From assembly GCA_022495005.1 (NCBI GenBank), contig JAGYXB010000799.1:62001-126000 (forward strand): a stretch of DNA of 64,000 bases, in the 5' to 3' direction. The notes under the pieces were generated by a model that was not told the DNA's origin, made no database searches, and saw only the letters and a list, made by a program, of their open reading frames with translations. Numbering within the stretch: the stretch's first letter is position 1; the number at the start of each line of letters is the position of its first letter. The position numbers and the translations under genes are program-made. Source of the stretch: Rhyacophila brunnea. Its lineage: Eukaryota > Arthropoda > Insecta > Trichoptera > Rhyacophilidae. Shown here one piece after another: positions 24,949 through 35,353 of the stretch.

Positions 24949-25056
24949 ACTAATTTTAAAATGCATACGAATGTAATTATAAAAAAAGTTTTAGTTGTGT
25001 ATACTAATTTTAAAATGTATACGAATGTAATTAAAAAAAAAGTTTTAGTTGTGTAT
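24949..25056. repeat. Tandem duplication, two units of 54 bp
   Basis: Units 24949-25002 and 25003-25056 both start ACTAATTTTAAAATG and end GTTTTAGTTGTGTAT. I see only a C/T difference and a change at the edge of the A run between them. Confidence 0.9.
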
Positions 25057-26311
25057 ATCCTTTCGCCTGCGGCTCTGGTTCTTTTCCTCAAAAACAAATA
25101 CAACGTAGCAGAGTCCTCATATAACACAAATACCTAGTAAGTAATTTGAAGTTCTGAACACTGGGTATAGTAGGTATGACTCGTGAAAAATTTCTCAATG
25201 GATTCCGAAAATAGATTTTAAAATGTCCCGAAGTATTATGACCCGTTTTGGTTTCACGAAAATATGGTCTATTTTCTATTATAACCTAAGTATAATGTGG
25301 GTACCTATGTACAATATTTATTGAACGACGGCCTCGGATATACCATCTGATGGCTAAATATATTATGTAGAAGGATGATATTATATTAAATAATTTATCT
25401 ACCATTTTATTTTATGAATATTGTTATTAATAATATCCGTAAATAATTAGAGGATTTCACAATGTCTAAATGTGTGACTAATTTCAACAGGAAAATCACA
25501 CAACATAACGTAATAATCCAGAAAAGCCCGTTTATTTCTATGAGTTTTCTTATCTCGAAAATGCAGGCAATGGTTTACTTCGACTAGGTATGCAAAATAT
25601 TTGCCAGACTGAAATATCACACAAGGTTGCCCAGAAAAAAGATGATATTTTTCGAATTTAAGTGTCGCACGGGAAGACTTTACTTTATTAGTAAACAATG
25701 CCGCGTCGGTGACGTAGTAGGTATTATTGCACAAAACATGTCATGTAGGTATAGTATAGTAAACAAAGCATTCTATTTTTGCGGTATTACGGTGACCATT
25801 CGCTATTCATTAGAAAATATATTGATATCAAGCATGCCCAAAGAGTCGATCGCATAATAGGCCATATGGATTGAGCCGTGAAAATATATCAGTGTGTACA
25901 TTCTGGTGTAATATGATTTCATTGATATTTTGAAGAGGAAGCATGAACTATTCATTTTTTGATTCCAGCTTACGTGAAAGTCGCTTTCAAATTAACCATG
26001 TGGAGGCCCGCGTGAGCTCGCAGTATGGCTTGACTCTTATTGCATCACTCACGGCATATCGCTAAAGTGAGAGAAAGAAAAGGTGTGAATCTCCACGCCT
26101 TAAACTGAGGCGTAGTTCCCCTCACCGTAGTAAAAAAAAAAGTTAAAAACCAATATTTTTTAGTTTAGTTTGGTGATGTCACAGTATGTCAGTCATCTTT
26201 AACCATTAGGACGTGATATTATATATATGGACGACCCATTACGAAACAATTAATACAAAAATAACATTATGGAAAAAATAATATTGTCGACGACAAAGGG
26301 TGACATTTAAA
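25057..26311. other. No gene seen
   Basis: Two overlapping frames on opposite strands (25447-25734 minus, 25627-25857 plus) resemble no known protein. A more GC-balanced patch at 26000-26115 with CTCCACGCC and GGAGGCCCGCG is unexplained. Confidence 0.35.
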
Positions 26312-26313
26312 TA

Positions 26314-26602
26314 ACCGCGTACTGACTGAGCGAACAGCCTCGCCATAGATAATATTCGTCAGGTAAGAGCCTCGCGAGAAAAATGCTCCGTCAGTCAGTA
26401 CGCGACTCGCCCGAGGCAAACAAACGCACGCGCCGAATCGCCCGGGCGTTACCGCGGCCGATCCAACCGTTGTCGGTTTGTCGAAGCTCAAAGGTGCTGC
26501 GCGCGGCAGCCTCGCATAACGTTAATATTCAGTTGCGAGCTGCCTTGTGAAGCAAATACCCAAGGCAGCCTCGCGAGGCTGCTCGCTCAGTCAGTACGCG
26601 GC
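26314..26602. mobile_element. GC-rich MITE with TACTGACTGAGCGA ends
   Basis: The left ACCGCGTACTGACTGAGCGA and the inverted right GCCGCGTACTGACTGAGCGA match at 19 of 20 positions and continue into RCAGCCTCGC. The flanks are TA (26312-26313) and TA (26603-26604), suggesting a Tc1/mariner-type origin. A third, internal copy of the end motif (GTCAGTCAGTACGCGACTCG) lies at about 26391, so this may be two nested or fused units. It is GC-rich for this window and only 13 bp from the next hAT relic. Confidence 0.8.
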
Positions 26603-26615
26603 TATTGGCGTATAG

Positions 26616-27404
26616 CAGGGTTGACAAACCTTTTAATGCACGCGTGCCAAAATTTCCCAAATAATATTTTCGACCCGTCTGACACGCCAAGCAGTTTTTC
26701 ATGGCGAAAGATTAAAGTTTTCTAAAAATATGGTTTTTAAGAATTCTATTATAAAAAATAATACAATTGAGTTCTTGATATTCTATCTTCCATCGTATTT
26801 CTAGCTGAAGGCATATTATCTTTTATTGTTTGAACATTTTTTCCCTTGTTTTCAAATTTCAAAAAAGACATCGTGGAAGCATTTAAACCCTCTTCTTTCA
26901 TATTATTATATTCTCCATCCCTGAACGGTTTTCCATTTTAAGATAGGTATCATGTTTGAGGCAAAATAACAAGCAGTTATTATATTTGAATGATTGCCGA
27001 TATTTAATTTAATAAGGTTGGTTGATTTAATATTTTTAATTGTCCAATCTTAAGGACATGCAATTGTATATTTACATTGTACGTAATGATTATTCTTGAA
27101 AAGGTTTTGCCTGCTATTTTTTATACAATGCGATTTGTCGTTTATGCATGAATTTCGTTGTTTTTGTTTGCGCATCGATTGATAAACATAATATGAAAAA
27201 CCGAAGAAAATACACATAGCTATGATGTTATTACTTTTTAATATAGTACGTAAGTACTTTTATATGTAGTTGTATTTTTTTATAAAAAAAAACAAATAAA
27301 TATAAAATTATTAAATACATATTAATAGTTATTTCTTTTCTCTCCGAAATGAAATTCGCGTGCCATGCAAAATCATCTCGCGTGCCATAGGTTCGCCATC
27401 CCTG
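26616..27404 (+). mobile_element. hAT relic (family 2, copy 1)
   Basis: The ends CAGGGTTGACAAACC and, inverted, CAGGGATGGCGAACC are typical hAT. Subterminal CACGCGTGCC and GGCACGCGAGATGATTTTGC blocks match the inverted copy at 50326-51020. No 8-bp duplication is visible here, perhaps because the left flank joins the MITE at 26314. No intact transposase frame remains. Confidence 0.8.
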
Positions 27405-27417
27405 CAAGCATTGATAT

Positions 27418-27720
27418 AAAAAATGACGCGATGTTCGTAGATTATTTCGAGGATTTTATAAGAACATTAATTTGATATTAATTGCTATGAAATATCTGAT
27501 ATTATAACGAGGTACGTCCTGATAGTTACGAGCACCTACTTGCTAACTTACTTTTAATTCATTCAGTATTTCATATAAATATATACGATATGATTGAATT
27601 TCTAATAATTTACTTACCTTGGTACCTATTACCTTCTGTCTTTCCCTTGTATTCCGGTGCTTTTTATTGTGTATTTAAATGATTTTATTTAGAACTTAAT
27701 AATATGCAGCCAACTGCATA
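27418..27720 (+). repeat. Dispersed repeat of unknown class, copy 2
   Basis: Diverged homologue of 10180-10520 in the same orientation, sharing CATTAATTTGATATT and a near-identical CACCTACTTGCTAAC/TACTACTTGCTAAC block with the same order of AT-rich words. It begins just beyond the hAT relic end at 27404. Confidence 0.5.
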
Positions 27721-28655
27721 TTACGTACCTACTTTCTAGACACAATGACAAAGCGTACCGACGTTGGCAACCCTGCCGCAGCTTCGCGCGGAATGGGCTC
27801 CGCAGATTTCGCGACTCGCGAATAAACTGAAACGTGCGAGACCACCTGAATGAACTCAACAATTCGAAATGGGTCTAAATAATAATAATAACGTAATAAT
27901 GTTCATCGCTGATAATGAGGACGAGGCCATTTCGAGAACGGAACGACAAAAACGAAAAGAGGCATGAGATCACCGCGCTCGAAATAGTCTACAGTGGGGT
28001 CGGCGGGTGGAGGGGACGGAGGCGAAATGTACCGACTGTTCCGACATGGCTATGGCCGCGGACAAACACTTGTATCGCTGATCCGAACAGGGATGACAGA
28101 CACAATATTATTGATGAACAGACCAAGGGCGGAATTAGACTAACAAAAATCTTTTATGAAGAATATTAATATACGAATACGAAATGATAGTAAACTCACG
28201 ACAAGTATAAGATTGCTTGTCTTGAGTTAGGTATATTCATAGCATAGTGGTTAAAGATTATTTAACGCTTAATTAAAATGTTATGTATTGCTTAAAATAT
28301 GCTATGCAATGAATGCTACACATATTTAAAATCAATTTTGTATTTATACGCAGGTGTTTAATTTAGACACAGCGTGAGCAAATATGTAGTAACATCAAAA
28401 TAATTTCATTGAAATCCGTGGATTATTTCGATCATAACGCGTTTAAAATGTATAAACAATGGTTTTGCGAGAGAAACACAAATATATAATTGAAATGTTT
28501 GATTCGGATGATTTATAATGATTATAAGGTATACATTACGATATCGGTGGGGTTGAATGTTTATAATCCATTTAGGTATAGAGTCTTGTGTTTATTCAGA
28601 TACATACTTGAATAAAATAAATAAATATATTATTTAACAGATGCGCGTGTTAACG
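27721..28655. other. No gene established; GC-rich patch
   Basis: From about 27760 to 28100 the sequence is CpG-rich (GCTTCGCGCGGAATGGGC, GGTCGGCGGGTGGAGGGG). An 84-codon plus frame (27915-28169) is Arg-rich and unrecognised. A promoter or first exon is possible. The rest is AT-rich and empty. Confidence 0.3.
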
Positions 28656-28663
28656 ATCTAGAT

Positions 28664-29669
28664 CAGGGGGGGGCAAACTGCGGCCCGCGGGCCGCATGTG
28701 GCCCGCCGGGTATTTTTTTGCGGCCCGCCATCATTAATAATTGTACTTCTGATTACGAATAACTTTTTTTATAATTTTTAAAAAATATTGACAATAGATT
28801 AAAATTTGAAGAATTTGTTGTTTCGTAAATGTATTATCTCAGTACATCTTCCTTGCGTCTCGTCTCACACTATGTAACTACTATTTTATACGTTGAACAT
28901 CGTGACACATTTAAATACGTTTAACTCCACGTTGCAAGGAAAAAAAATATATGCCTATGATATGGTAAAAAGTTTGAATGGATTTCAATTAAAACTCAAG
29001 TTATTCCTTCGACAAATATCGAATAACAACGTGGACCACTTTCCAACTTTGAAGTTGCTGAATATACCAGAATATAAATTTGAAGAACATGGTAAAATTA
29101 TTAAAGCTCTGAATGACGATTTTTCACAAAGATTTGGTGACTTTTTGGTGAAATTGAGACAAGTTTAGCAATAGTACGCGATCCATTTTCAATAGATACC
29201 TATTGATAGTGTACCGACAGAGCTACAACTTGAGATTATTGATCTGCGGTGTGACACTGAATTAAGAGAATTGCATCGTCGTGAAGAAATCTCCAAATCT
29301 TACAATGCCTTTAATTCAGACAAATTCGACCAACTTAAAAAGTATGCAAGAAAAATGTTCATTATTTTTGGATCAACCTATATATGTGAACAAACATTTT
29401 CGATCATGAACCTCAATAAAAATTCTTTACGATCAAATATCTCCGATGCCCATTAAAGCAGTTTTGAGAATATCAACTACAAAATTAATACCTGAATTTA
29501 AAAAAATGTTAAATGTACAACAGTTTCATTCTTCTCATTAATTTTTTTGTAATGTTTATTTTTCGTGATAATAAATAGTGTATATCTAAAAATGGTATTT
29601 TACTTGCGGCCCGCCGCACATTTTGAATTCTTGAATTTGGCCCTCCATCCAAAAAGTTTGCCCCCCCTG
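28664..29669 (+). mobile_element. hAT transposon with perfect 8-bp target duplication (family 3)
   Basis: The ends CAGGGGGGGGCAAACT and, inverted, CAGGGGGGGCAAACTT, with the neighbouring TGCGGCCCGC/GCGGCCCGCC blocks, are the well-known hAT form. Both flanks are ATCTAGAT (28656-28663 and 29670-29677), a perfect 8-bp duplication. The 1.0 kb copy is internally deleted but keeps the 3' half of a transposase gene (28893-29541). Clean flanks suggest insertion more recently than most relics here. Confidence 0.93.
28893..29541 (+). pseudogene. hAT transposase, C-terminal half (GTF2IRD2-like), inactivated
   Basis: This is the catalytic C-terminal part of a hAT transposase of the kind annotated as GTF2IRD2-like. 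The first block (28893-29165) has LNTFNSTLQGK, VDHFPTLK and DDFSQRFGDF. The second (29205-29453) has LQLEIIDLRCD, ARKMFIIFGSTYICEQTFS and the hAT dimerisation segment ending SNISDAH. A +1-type shift at about 29454 is needed to read AVLRISTTKLIPEF to the stop at 29539-29541. Both blocks share one frame, interrupted only by stops at 29166, 29172 and 29190, so inactivation was by point mutation. The N-terminal BED finger and first catalytic region are missing because of the internal deletion. Confidence 0.88.
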
Positions 29670-29762
29670 ATCTAGATACTACCAGCAGAGTGGCTTGAGT
29701 GAGTATTTACACAGTACCCCCCTCGTAGTAAATGTTTTCACGATCAATAAAAAACATGAAAT

Positions 29763-30011
29763 GAGTACCTTGGTATCAAAGTGGGACATAAGCCATTTAC
29801 AAAATTTTACAGGAGACTCACAAACATGTGTGAAAAGTATCCGTTTTTCATATAACATACCAACTTTAAACTCAAAAATCTCTATGAAAACTACCGTTTT
29901 TGATACTTTTGGTGGATTTTTTGAAAAAAGCATCACTTGCACTACCATAATCAATTAAAACATGAATTTAGTGGGAGGTGGCGTTTGTCCCACTTTGATA
30001 ACAAGGTACTC
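29763..30011. mobile_element. MITE with GAGTACCTTGKTATCAAAG ends
   Basis: The left GAGTACCTTGGTATCAAAGT and the inverted right GAGTACCTTGTTATCAAAGT match except at one base, and the match continues into GGGACA. AAAT flanks both ends (29759-29762 and 30012-30015), a possible 4-bp duplication. Frames on both strands span it and are artefacts of its sequence. Confidence 0.75.
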
Positions 30012-30015
30012 AAAT

Positions 30016-31976
30016 ATAGTTATGTTGCTGGAGATTATTATTAATGCATGCGTTTGCATAAACAAAGATCACTTAAATCCCGAAGACGGTATCCAAGTTT
30101 ATCTGACATAAAAAAGGTCACACAAAGAGTGTACCTATAATGAAATATAAGATGAGGTACACAATATTTAGCGAAGCATACGGAAATTCATTGACAGATC
30201 TACGATAATAAATAAAGTTAACAGGAGAGAATAATTATAAGTTACTATAAAGTGTACTGTCGCAACGTTGTGTGGGGTATGCGGCAATACGAAATCTGGC
30301 AACCCTATAGATCTGTCAGACTAGCTTCAACGTGACCGCATGTTACGACTTTCAACGCTGTATCAGATCTGGCGATTGGCGAGATACTTTGGTCATGAAA
30401 ATCTACAGTAGTAAAAGCGGCTGAAGGTCTTTGGTACATTTCCAAAATAAAAATTCTCATTATACCAAAAATAATAAAAATAATCGCCTAACTGAAATGA
30501 TTACGATGCAAATTAGAATACCTAATTATTATAATTGCGCAAAACACAACAAAAAATAAATCCTATATATTATACCTATTACTTAAGCATTTATTATGAA
30601 TTATGATAAACAAAAACAGAAGCACAGGAAAAATTAAAATAAATTGATCCGCGAGTAGGTACCTACCTAGTGGAAGATAGTATTTTGTTGTACATATTAT
30701 GTACCACTAAATTCGACAACACATTATAGAAGACGGAAAGACCCACTCTGGATGCTGTAGTGAAAGAGAGGTGTGCAAATACAATCAATGAACACAAATT
30801 GACCACTTCGTTAAACAATAACTACATACAGCAGTGCCTAAACTTTTTCGGACAACCACTCTCTTTAGTCAGACCATAAATATTATTTCGTCCACTCCTT
30901 ATCTCACTCTAAGCCTAAGAGCTAAGCGATGAAATACAATAGAATGAAAATTAAATTTAAAAAAAAATCGTTTTTTGTCCTTTCAACAGGGGAACGTATC
31001 AACACTTAAAAATACACAAAATAACACATTGGTGAAAAAAAAATTAAATGCAATGATTGAATATTTTTTATTCGTTACCCATTTTGAGGTGACTAGTAGA
31101 CATACCGGCTTCCTTGGTTAGAGCGCCCTTTTTGAGACTTCTATCGCTTCTTTCGGAATCACTGACATACAGTAAGTTATATTATAGTATGTCATAGAAT
31201 AGACGAAAGAAGAATACAATGTATGAATGATGGCCGAGAAATATCCCAGGATTTATAAAATTCGCATCAATCACGATGTCTACAATACAATGTTAAGTAC
31301 CTACTCATTTATACAGTAGTATGACTAACTATAAACATTGGTGATACTGATAACTGATAATAATAATGGGTTATTCACACGATATAGGTACCTAGTTTGT
31401 GTAATGTGTACACAGTCAGTTGATCGAAAAACGCAACTTTTCAGTCGACAAAAAAATTAAATCACTACATTGTTCCTGTACCGAATTAATTGAAGATTAA
31501 ATTAATTGTTTTTTTGCCTTTTAAGCATACTATCGATGTATGAAATAGGAGTGGGAAAAAAATTATAAACAAAATCCAAAATAATAATATGAAGATAATA
31601 TAGGTGCAAGCAAAAACAATTTAGAAGTAAGTTTACACTGATAGTGATGATAAGTGACATTTTATCATGTGCTCCCGTTAAAATTTACAAAAGGTCAACA
31701 GTTAATTGTCGCGATAACATAATATACTTATTGCATACCTACTTTTGGACAATATCTTTCAGTACATTTTTTATGTATATGCAGTGTACACGTACACAAT
31801 ATATATATATATATATATTTTAAATATATGGATAATATAATATATTTATGTATATAAACCCATTTTCAGGTTACCAATAAGTTTTAGATATATTTCATTT
31901 CAGGTACCTAAGCAGTGTTGTTAGAGTAGGTATCATATTATCAAGTAGGTATATACAATAGAACATAGTTTATTAA
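30016..31976. other. No gene seen; one microsatellite
   Basis: An (AT)n run lies at about 31799-31818. CAGTGCCTAAACTTTTTCGGA at 30833 resembles a hAT end without a partner. A GC-balanced patch at 30240-30400 is unexplained. No coding motif was seen. Confidence 0.4.
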
Positions 31977-32319
31977 CCGGTGGTCAGCAAAGATTTTTGT
32001 GTGGGCCCCAACAATATTTTGCAGTTCAAAATAGTTTATTATCTATTTTTAAAAGCTTACACTTATTAAATTTCAAGTAATAATATCTTTCAGAACTCGT
32101 GCATCTACAAGGGTTCACAATGAATTAACAAGTCATTTCCGGAATGAATGACACTATTGTTTGTATATAGTCATAAATCTTTTCATAGAAGGTATTTCGA
32201 AAATTGTTTCAAAAATAGTGTAAATATAAATATTTATTATTTTATTCCAATGTTGATGGTCCGCAAAATATTTTTTGATTTTTTTGTTGTCCGCGGATGT
32301 AAAAAGGTTAAGAAACATT
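31977..32319. mobile_element. Short hAT-like relic
   Basis: The right end read inward is AATGTTTCTTAACCTTTTTA followed by CATCCGCGGAC, a common hAT terminus (CAGTGTTTCTTAACC type). The left CCGGTGGTCAGCAAAGATTT is a degraded counterpart, with TTTTGTGTGGGCCCC inside. Target duplications are not recognisable. Confidence 0.55.
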
Positions 32320-32347
32320 ACAATAGACCACATTATACATTGACGGA

Positions 32348-33056
32348 TAGGAAATCCAATCCCGAGCCAAAATTCTGATCCCGGGATTTCGGGATTACAA
32401 TTTGACAATCCCGGGATCCCGGGACTGGTCCCGGGATTGGCATTTTTTTCTATTGTTAATATAAAATTTTTATATTTACAAATAACATTGATAAAATCGG
32501 TCAAAAATAAATCTAGTATAATTTATACTATTTAAGACATTTATTGTTAATATTGTATACGTTCAATCTTGGAAATACACAAGTTTATTGGAGTAAATAA
32601 TATTGTAATATAAATATAAATGTGAATTTAATATGAGATTGCTGTTTCTGATAGTAAAGACATAATGAATGGATTAGCGAGATTTAAAATAGTAAAGCAA
32701 ATAATCATGGCGTACTTATGGCCTTTCCGCATCATAAATCTAATTAGTCAGCCAAATATGAAACTGTCGTAAAACGTATGATATCATGGTAGAATTACTT
32801 TGTTAAAAGTGCGAAGCATTGTTTTTTCCAATCTTTCTCATTTTTAATAATTCATGTGAACAAATAAAATGAATCGGCAACCTACACATGGGTATAAATC
32901 AAACTCAGTTTATTTCTAATGTAGTTATTTTTCTGTTTTATTTTCGCTTTTATTTTATTTTCCATAAAAATTGACAAAAAAATCAATCCCGAAATCCCGG
33001 TATTATGTTTATCAATCCCGGGATTCATAGGTATCGAAAATAGCTCGGGATCCCTA
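32348..33056 (-). mobile_element. Non-autonomous hAT-like element with CCCGGGAT repeats, copy A
   Basis: The ends TAGGAAATCCAATCCCG and, inverted, TAGGGATCCCGAGC are flanked by TTGACGGA on both sides (32340-32347 and 33057-33064), a perfect 8-bp duplication. Near each end the palindromic word TCCCGGGAT recurs several times, probably binding sites for a transposase supplied elsewhere. The 709-bp interior is AT-rich and noncoding. The strand is set relative to copy B (48266-49031), which is inverted. Confidence 0.9.
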
Positions 33057-33186
33057 TTGACGGATCAATCAATGACACACGAAAATGTATTAATTCTAAC
33101 TGCCAGAAAAGCAATTAATTTAATAGGGAAAAAATAAACGGACAATCCAAAAATCTATTACGTTAACAATAATAATTAATAAGTAA

Positions 33187-33523
33187 TGTTCCCGTGAATG
33201 ACCTTTGGGTGAAACATGCGTGCATTTTTATTCGTGCATCACGGAACATAATATTGTTTTTAGTTATTAGTTTAGTAGTGTCAGTAAACTTACCAGGCGT
33301 ATGTATTTAATAATAATAATCGATGAACCTAAGTTTTTCGTCTTCGCCTGTCGTTGTTACAAACTAGCATACTTTCCTTATTGAAGTGTTGCCACTGTTA
33401 TTATTTATTACGAAGGAATATTATACAATACGCAAAATTGCATACATACTGCATTCAATTTATTATATTTTGTGTAAGGTTTAACTTAACACAATAAAGG
33501 CACGCGCGATCCCATTGTTAAGA
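33187..33523 (+). repeat. Left arm of a perfect 337-bp inverted repeat
   Basis: Base-by-base reading shows that this segment equals the reverse complement of 37275-37611 over its whole length. It starts TGTTCCCGTGAATGACC and ends CGATCCCATTGTTAAGA. Immediately outside, the sequences differ. It contains no recognisable gene. Complete identity, where other repeat pairs in this window are diverged, suggests a recent copying event. Confidence 0.97.
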
Positions 33524-33898
33524 CTATCAATATATAGGTATGTTAAAGTTTAACAGTTAAACAATTTTCTTTTCATTCTCGTATCTAATGTTGAGATTCT
33601 AAATAACCAATCTTACTCTATTTTTTTCACAACAGATACCAGTAGAATCCTCGAATCTTGCAATATTAATACAACAAACGGACGGAGACTTATTTCAGAC
33701 TACAAAATAACATTTTGGTGTACTGTAGGGCAGGGTTTAAAACTTTTTTTGCGATAGAACACTGCGAATCCTGAAATTTTAACGTAACCTTGATATTTTG
33801 TCGGGTAGGTATCTAAATTATACATAATCAATTAAATTAGATTTAAAAAAGATGTAACATTCTTATTTGATTAACATATTTTCATCAAAGAACTACTA
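33524..33898. other. No gene seen
   Basis: CAGGGTTTAAAACTTTTTTT at 33732 resembles a hAT end, but no partner was found. Otherwise nothing was recognised. Confidence 0.35.
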
Positions 33899-34050
33899 AT
33901 TCAAATTGTCGTAATTAAGTAGGATGCCGTGGCTTAATTGGATAAGCACACTGGCACAAATCCAGCGGTTGCAGGTTCAAGTCCCGTCGGGTGTCGTTTT
34001 TTTTCTAGTGGGTCTTTCAAATTATGTATGTAGGTATGTCCAATTATTTA
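33899..34050 (+). mobile_element. tRNA-derived SINE-like unit, copy 3 (best preserved head)
   Basis: AATTGTCGTAATTAAGTAG leads into GATGCCGTGGCTTAATTGGA, which resembles an arginine-type tRNA 5' half with an A box. A B box GGTTCAAGTCCCG follows, then GGGTGTCG with a T run. The acceptor arms pair only partly (two wobbles, one mismatch), and the anticodon loop lacks the usual U33, so this is not a functional tRNA. The body starts ATTATGTATGTA as in copy 1. Confidence 0.65.
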
Positions 34051-35353
34051 TTTAGTAATTATTTTGAAAACAGTACAAAAATTTAAGTGAATGAAGTTTT
34101 TAATGTCTTCGATGGTTTTGGGTCTTGAATTGCAAATCTTCTTGGCATCGGGCACACTATTAGATGGTTAACTTAATTTCAGTATAGTAAAAAAAATCCT
34201 GTTTCGCGTAAATATGTCGTAGTAAAACAATAATCAACTTATTTTACAGCCTCCTGGCTTAACTGTCACGGAAAATGGATTTCGAACCCAGGAATCGTCC
34301 TAACCTACTAGTTTTCACTCGCATGTCAATATGAAGTTAAACACGTTTGAATTTGTTGCAGCATATAAAACCATTCCAGGTTTTTGCGCAACAGAACGTA
34401 GGGTATTCACACATTTTATATACATACTATAATGGCACATGGGACAAAAACTAAAGCACGAATACCATAATTATTACAGTAAGGTGCAATCGCTGGTTTC
34501 CATTGTTGGAAAATACAGCGTAAGGTGCTAGCTAGGTAACTGACAGGGAACTCAGAAATAATAAAAACATGAAAACTCTTGCTACGCGACTGCTGCATAC
34601 GTTCGTTATAGACTCTGGAAATAGCTTTTAATATTGCACTTCTTAATAGTTACCGTTGCTCAAGTTAATTACGTCTGGGTGCTATAAACCTAGTACAAAC
34701 TATATTGAACGTAAAGTTTTACGAGGGTCCGTTATCTTTCAGCGCTATTCATCAAAATTATTCGCTTCGTCTCGGTTATCTCTGCGACCTTATTCTAATT
34801 TTATACTTAAATGTCATTTGGTTTGGCCTTATGCATTTTGCGAACAAGTAAAGCTTTTGCGAATCTACGATAATTTACTCAATAGTGTTGTCATTCCTCA
34901 ACCTACACTCTTGTGACTGCCTGACTGCCTATGGATTTCTGTTATGACATCTAGATTATTTTCTAAAGCATAAAAATATAGACGCGCTAATCAATGAAAT
35001 ATCACGGAAAGTGTGGCTGCTGTATTTATAGACGCATGCTCAAAATTCTTTTGACTGCTGTGTGTGAAGCATTGAAGCTAAAAAACTATAATACCTACCA
35101 CTAGTACATGATGAGAGGACAAAAACGTAGCATTATTGTCAGATCGGTATCGTGGCTTAAGAGTTAGCTCTAGAGAAGAATGAAATGAAATATTTTGGTT
35201 AACAACATACGAAACAAACAATGAAGATCGCAATGATGGTGGCTGCCCTCAGATTGGAGATGGTCCAAGAAGAAGTTATCTTTCCTCAAATAATATTAAT
35301 TTAATCTGGCCAATGACGTTTGATTTTAAGCTCCGGTTTATTAATTATATACG
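34051..35353. other. No gene seen
   Basis: An 86-codon plus frame (34656-34916) has no recognisable motif. A GGATTTCGAACCC string at 34277 is B-box-like but isolated. The rest is AT-rich. Confidence 0.35.

Noticed and set aside
29679..29958. Overlapping 91- and 87-codon frames on opposite strands
   Set aside because: They span a MITE with inverted ends (29763-30011); open frames on both strands are a by-product of its sequence.
31799..31818. AT-dinucleotide run as an origin or regulatory site
   Set aside because: A plain microsatellite with no associated signal.
32154..32504. 116-codon minus-strand frame
   Set aside because: It crosses the junction of a hAT-like relic and the CCCGGGAT element; its Pro/Gly-rich part is the translated TCCCGGGAT repeat.
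33919..33997. tRNA-Arg gene candidate
   Set aside because: A and B boxes are recognisable, but the acceptor stem has wobbles and a mismatch, the anticodon loop lacks U33, and the leader and body match other SINE-like units.
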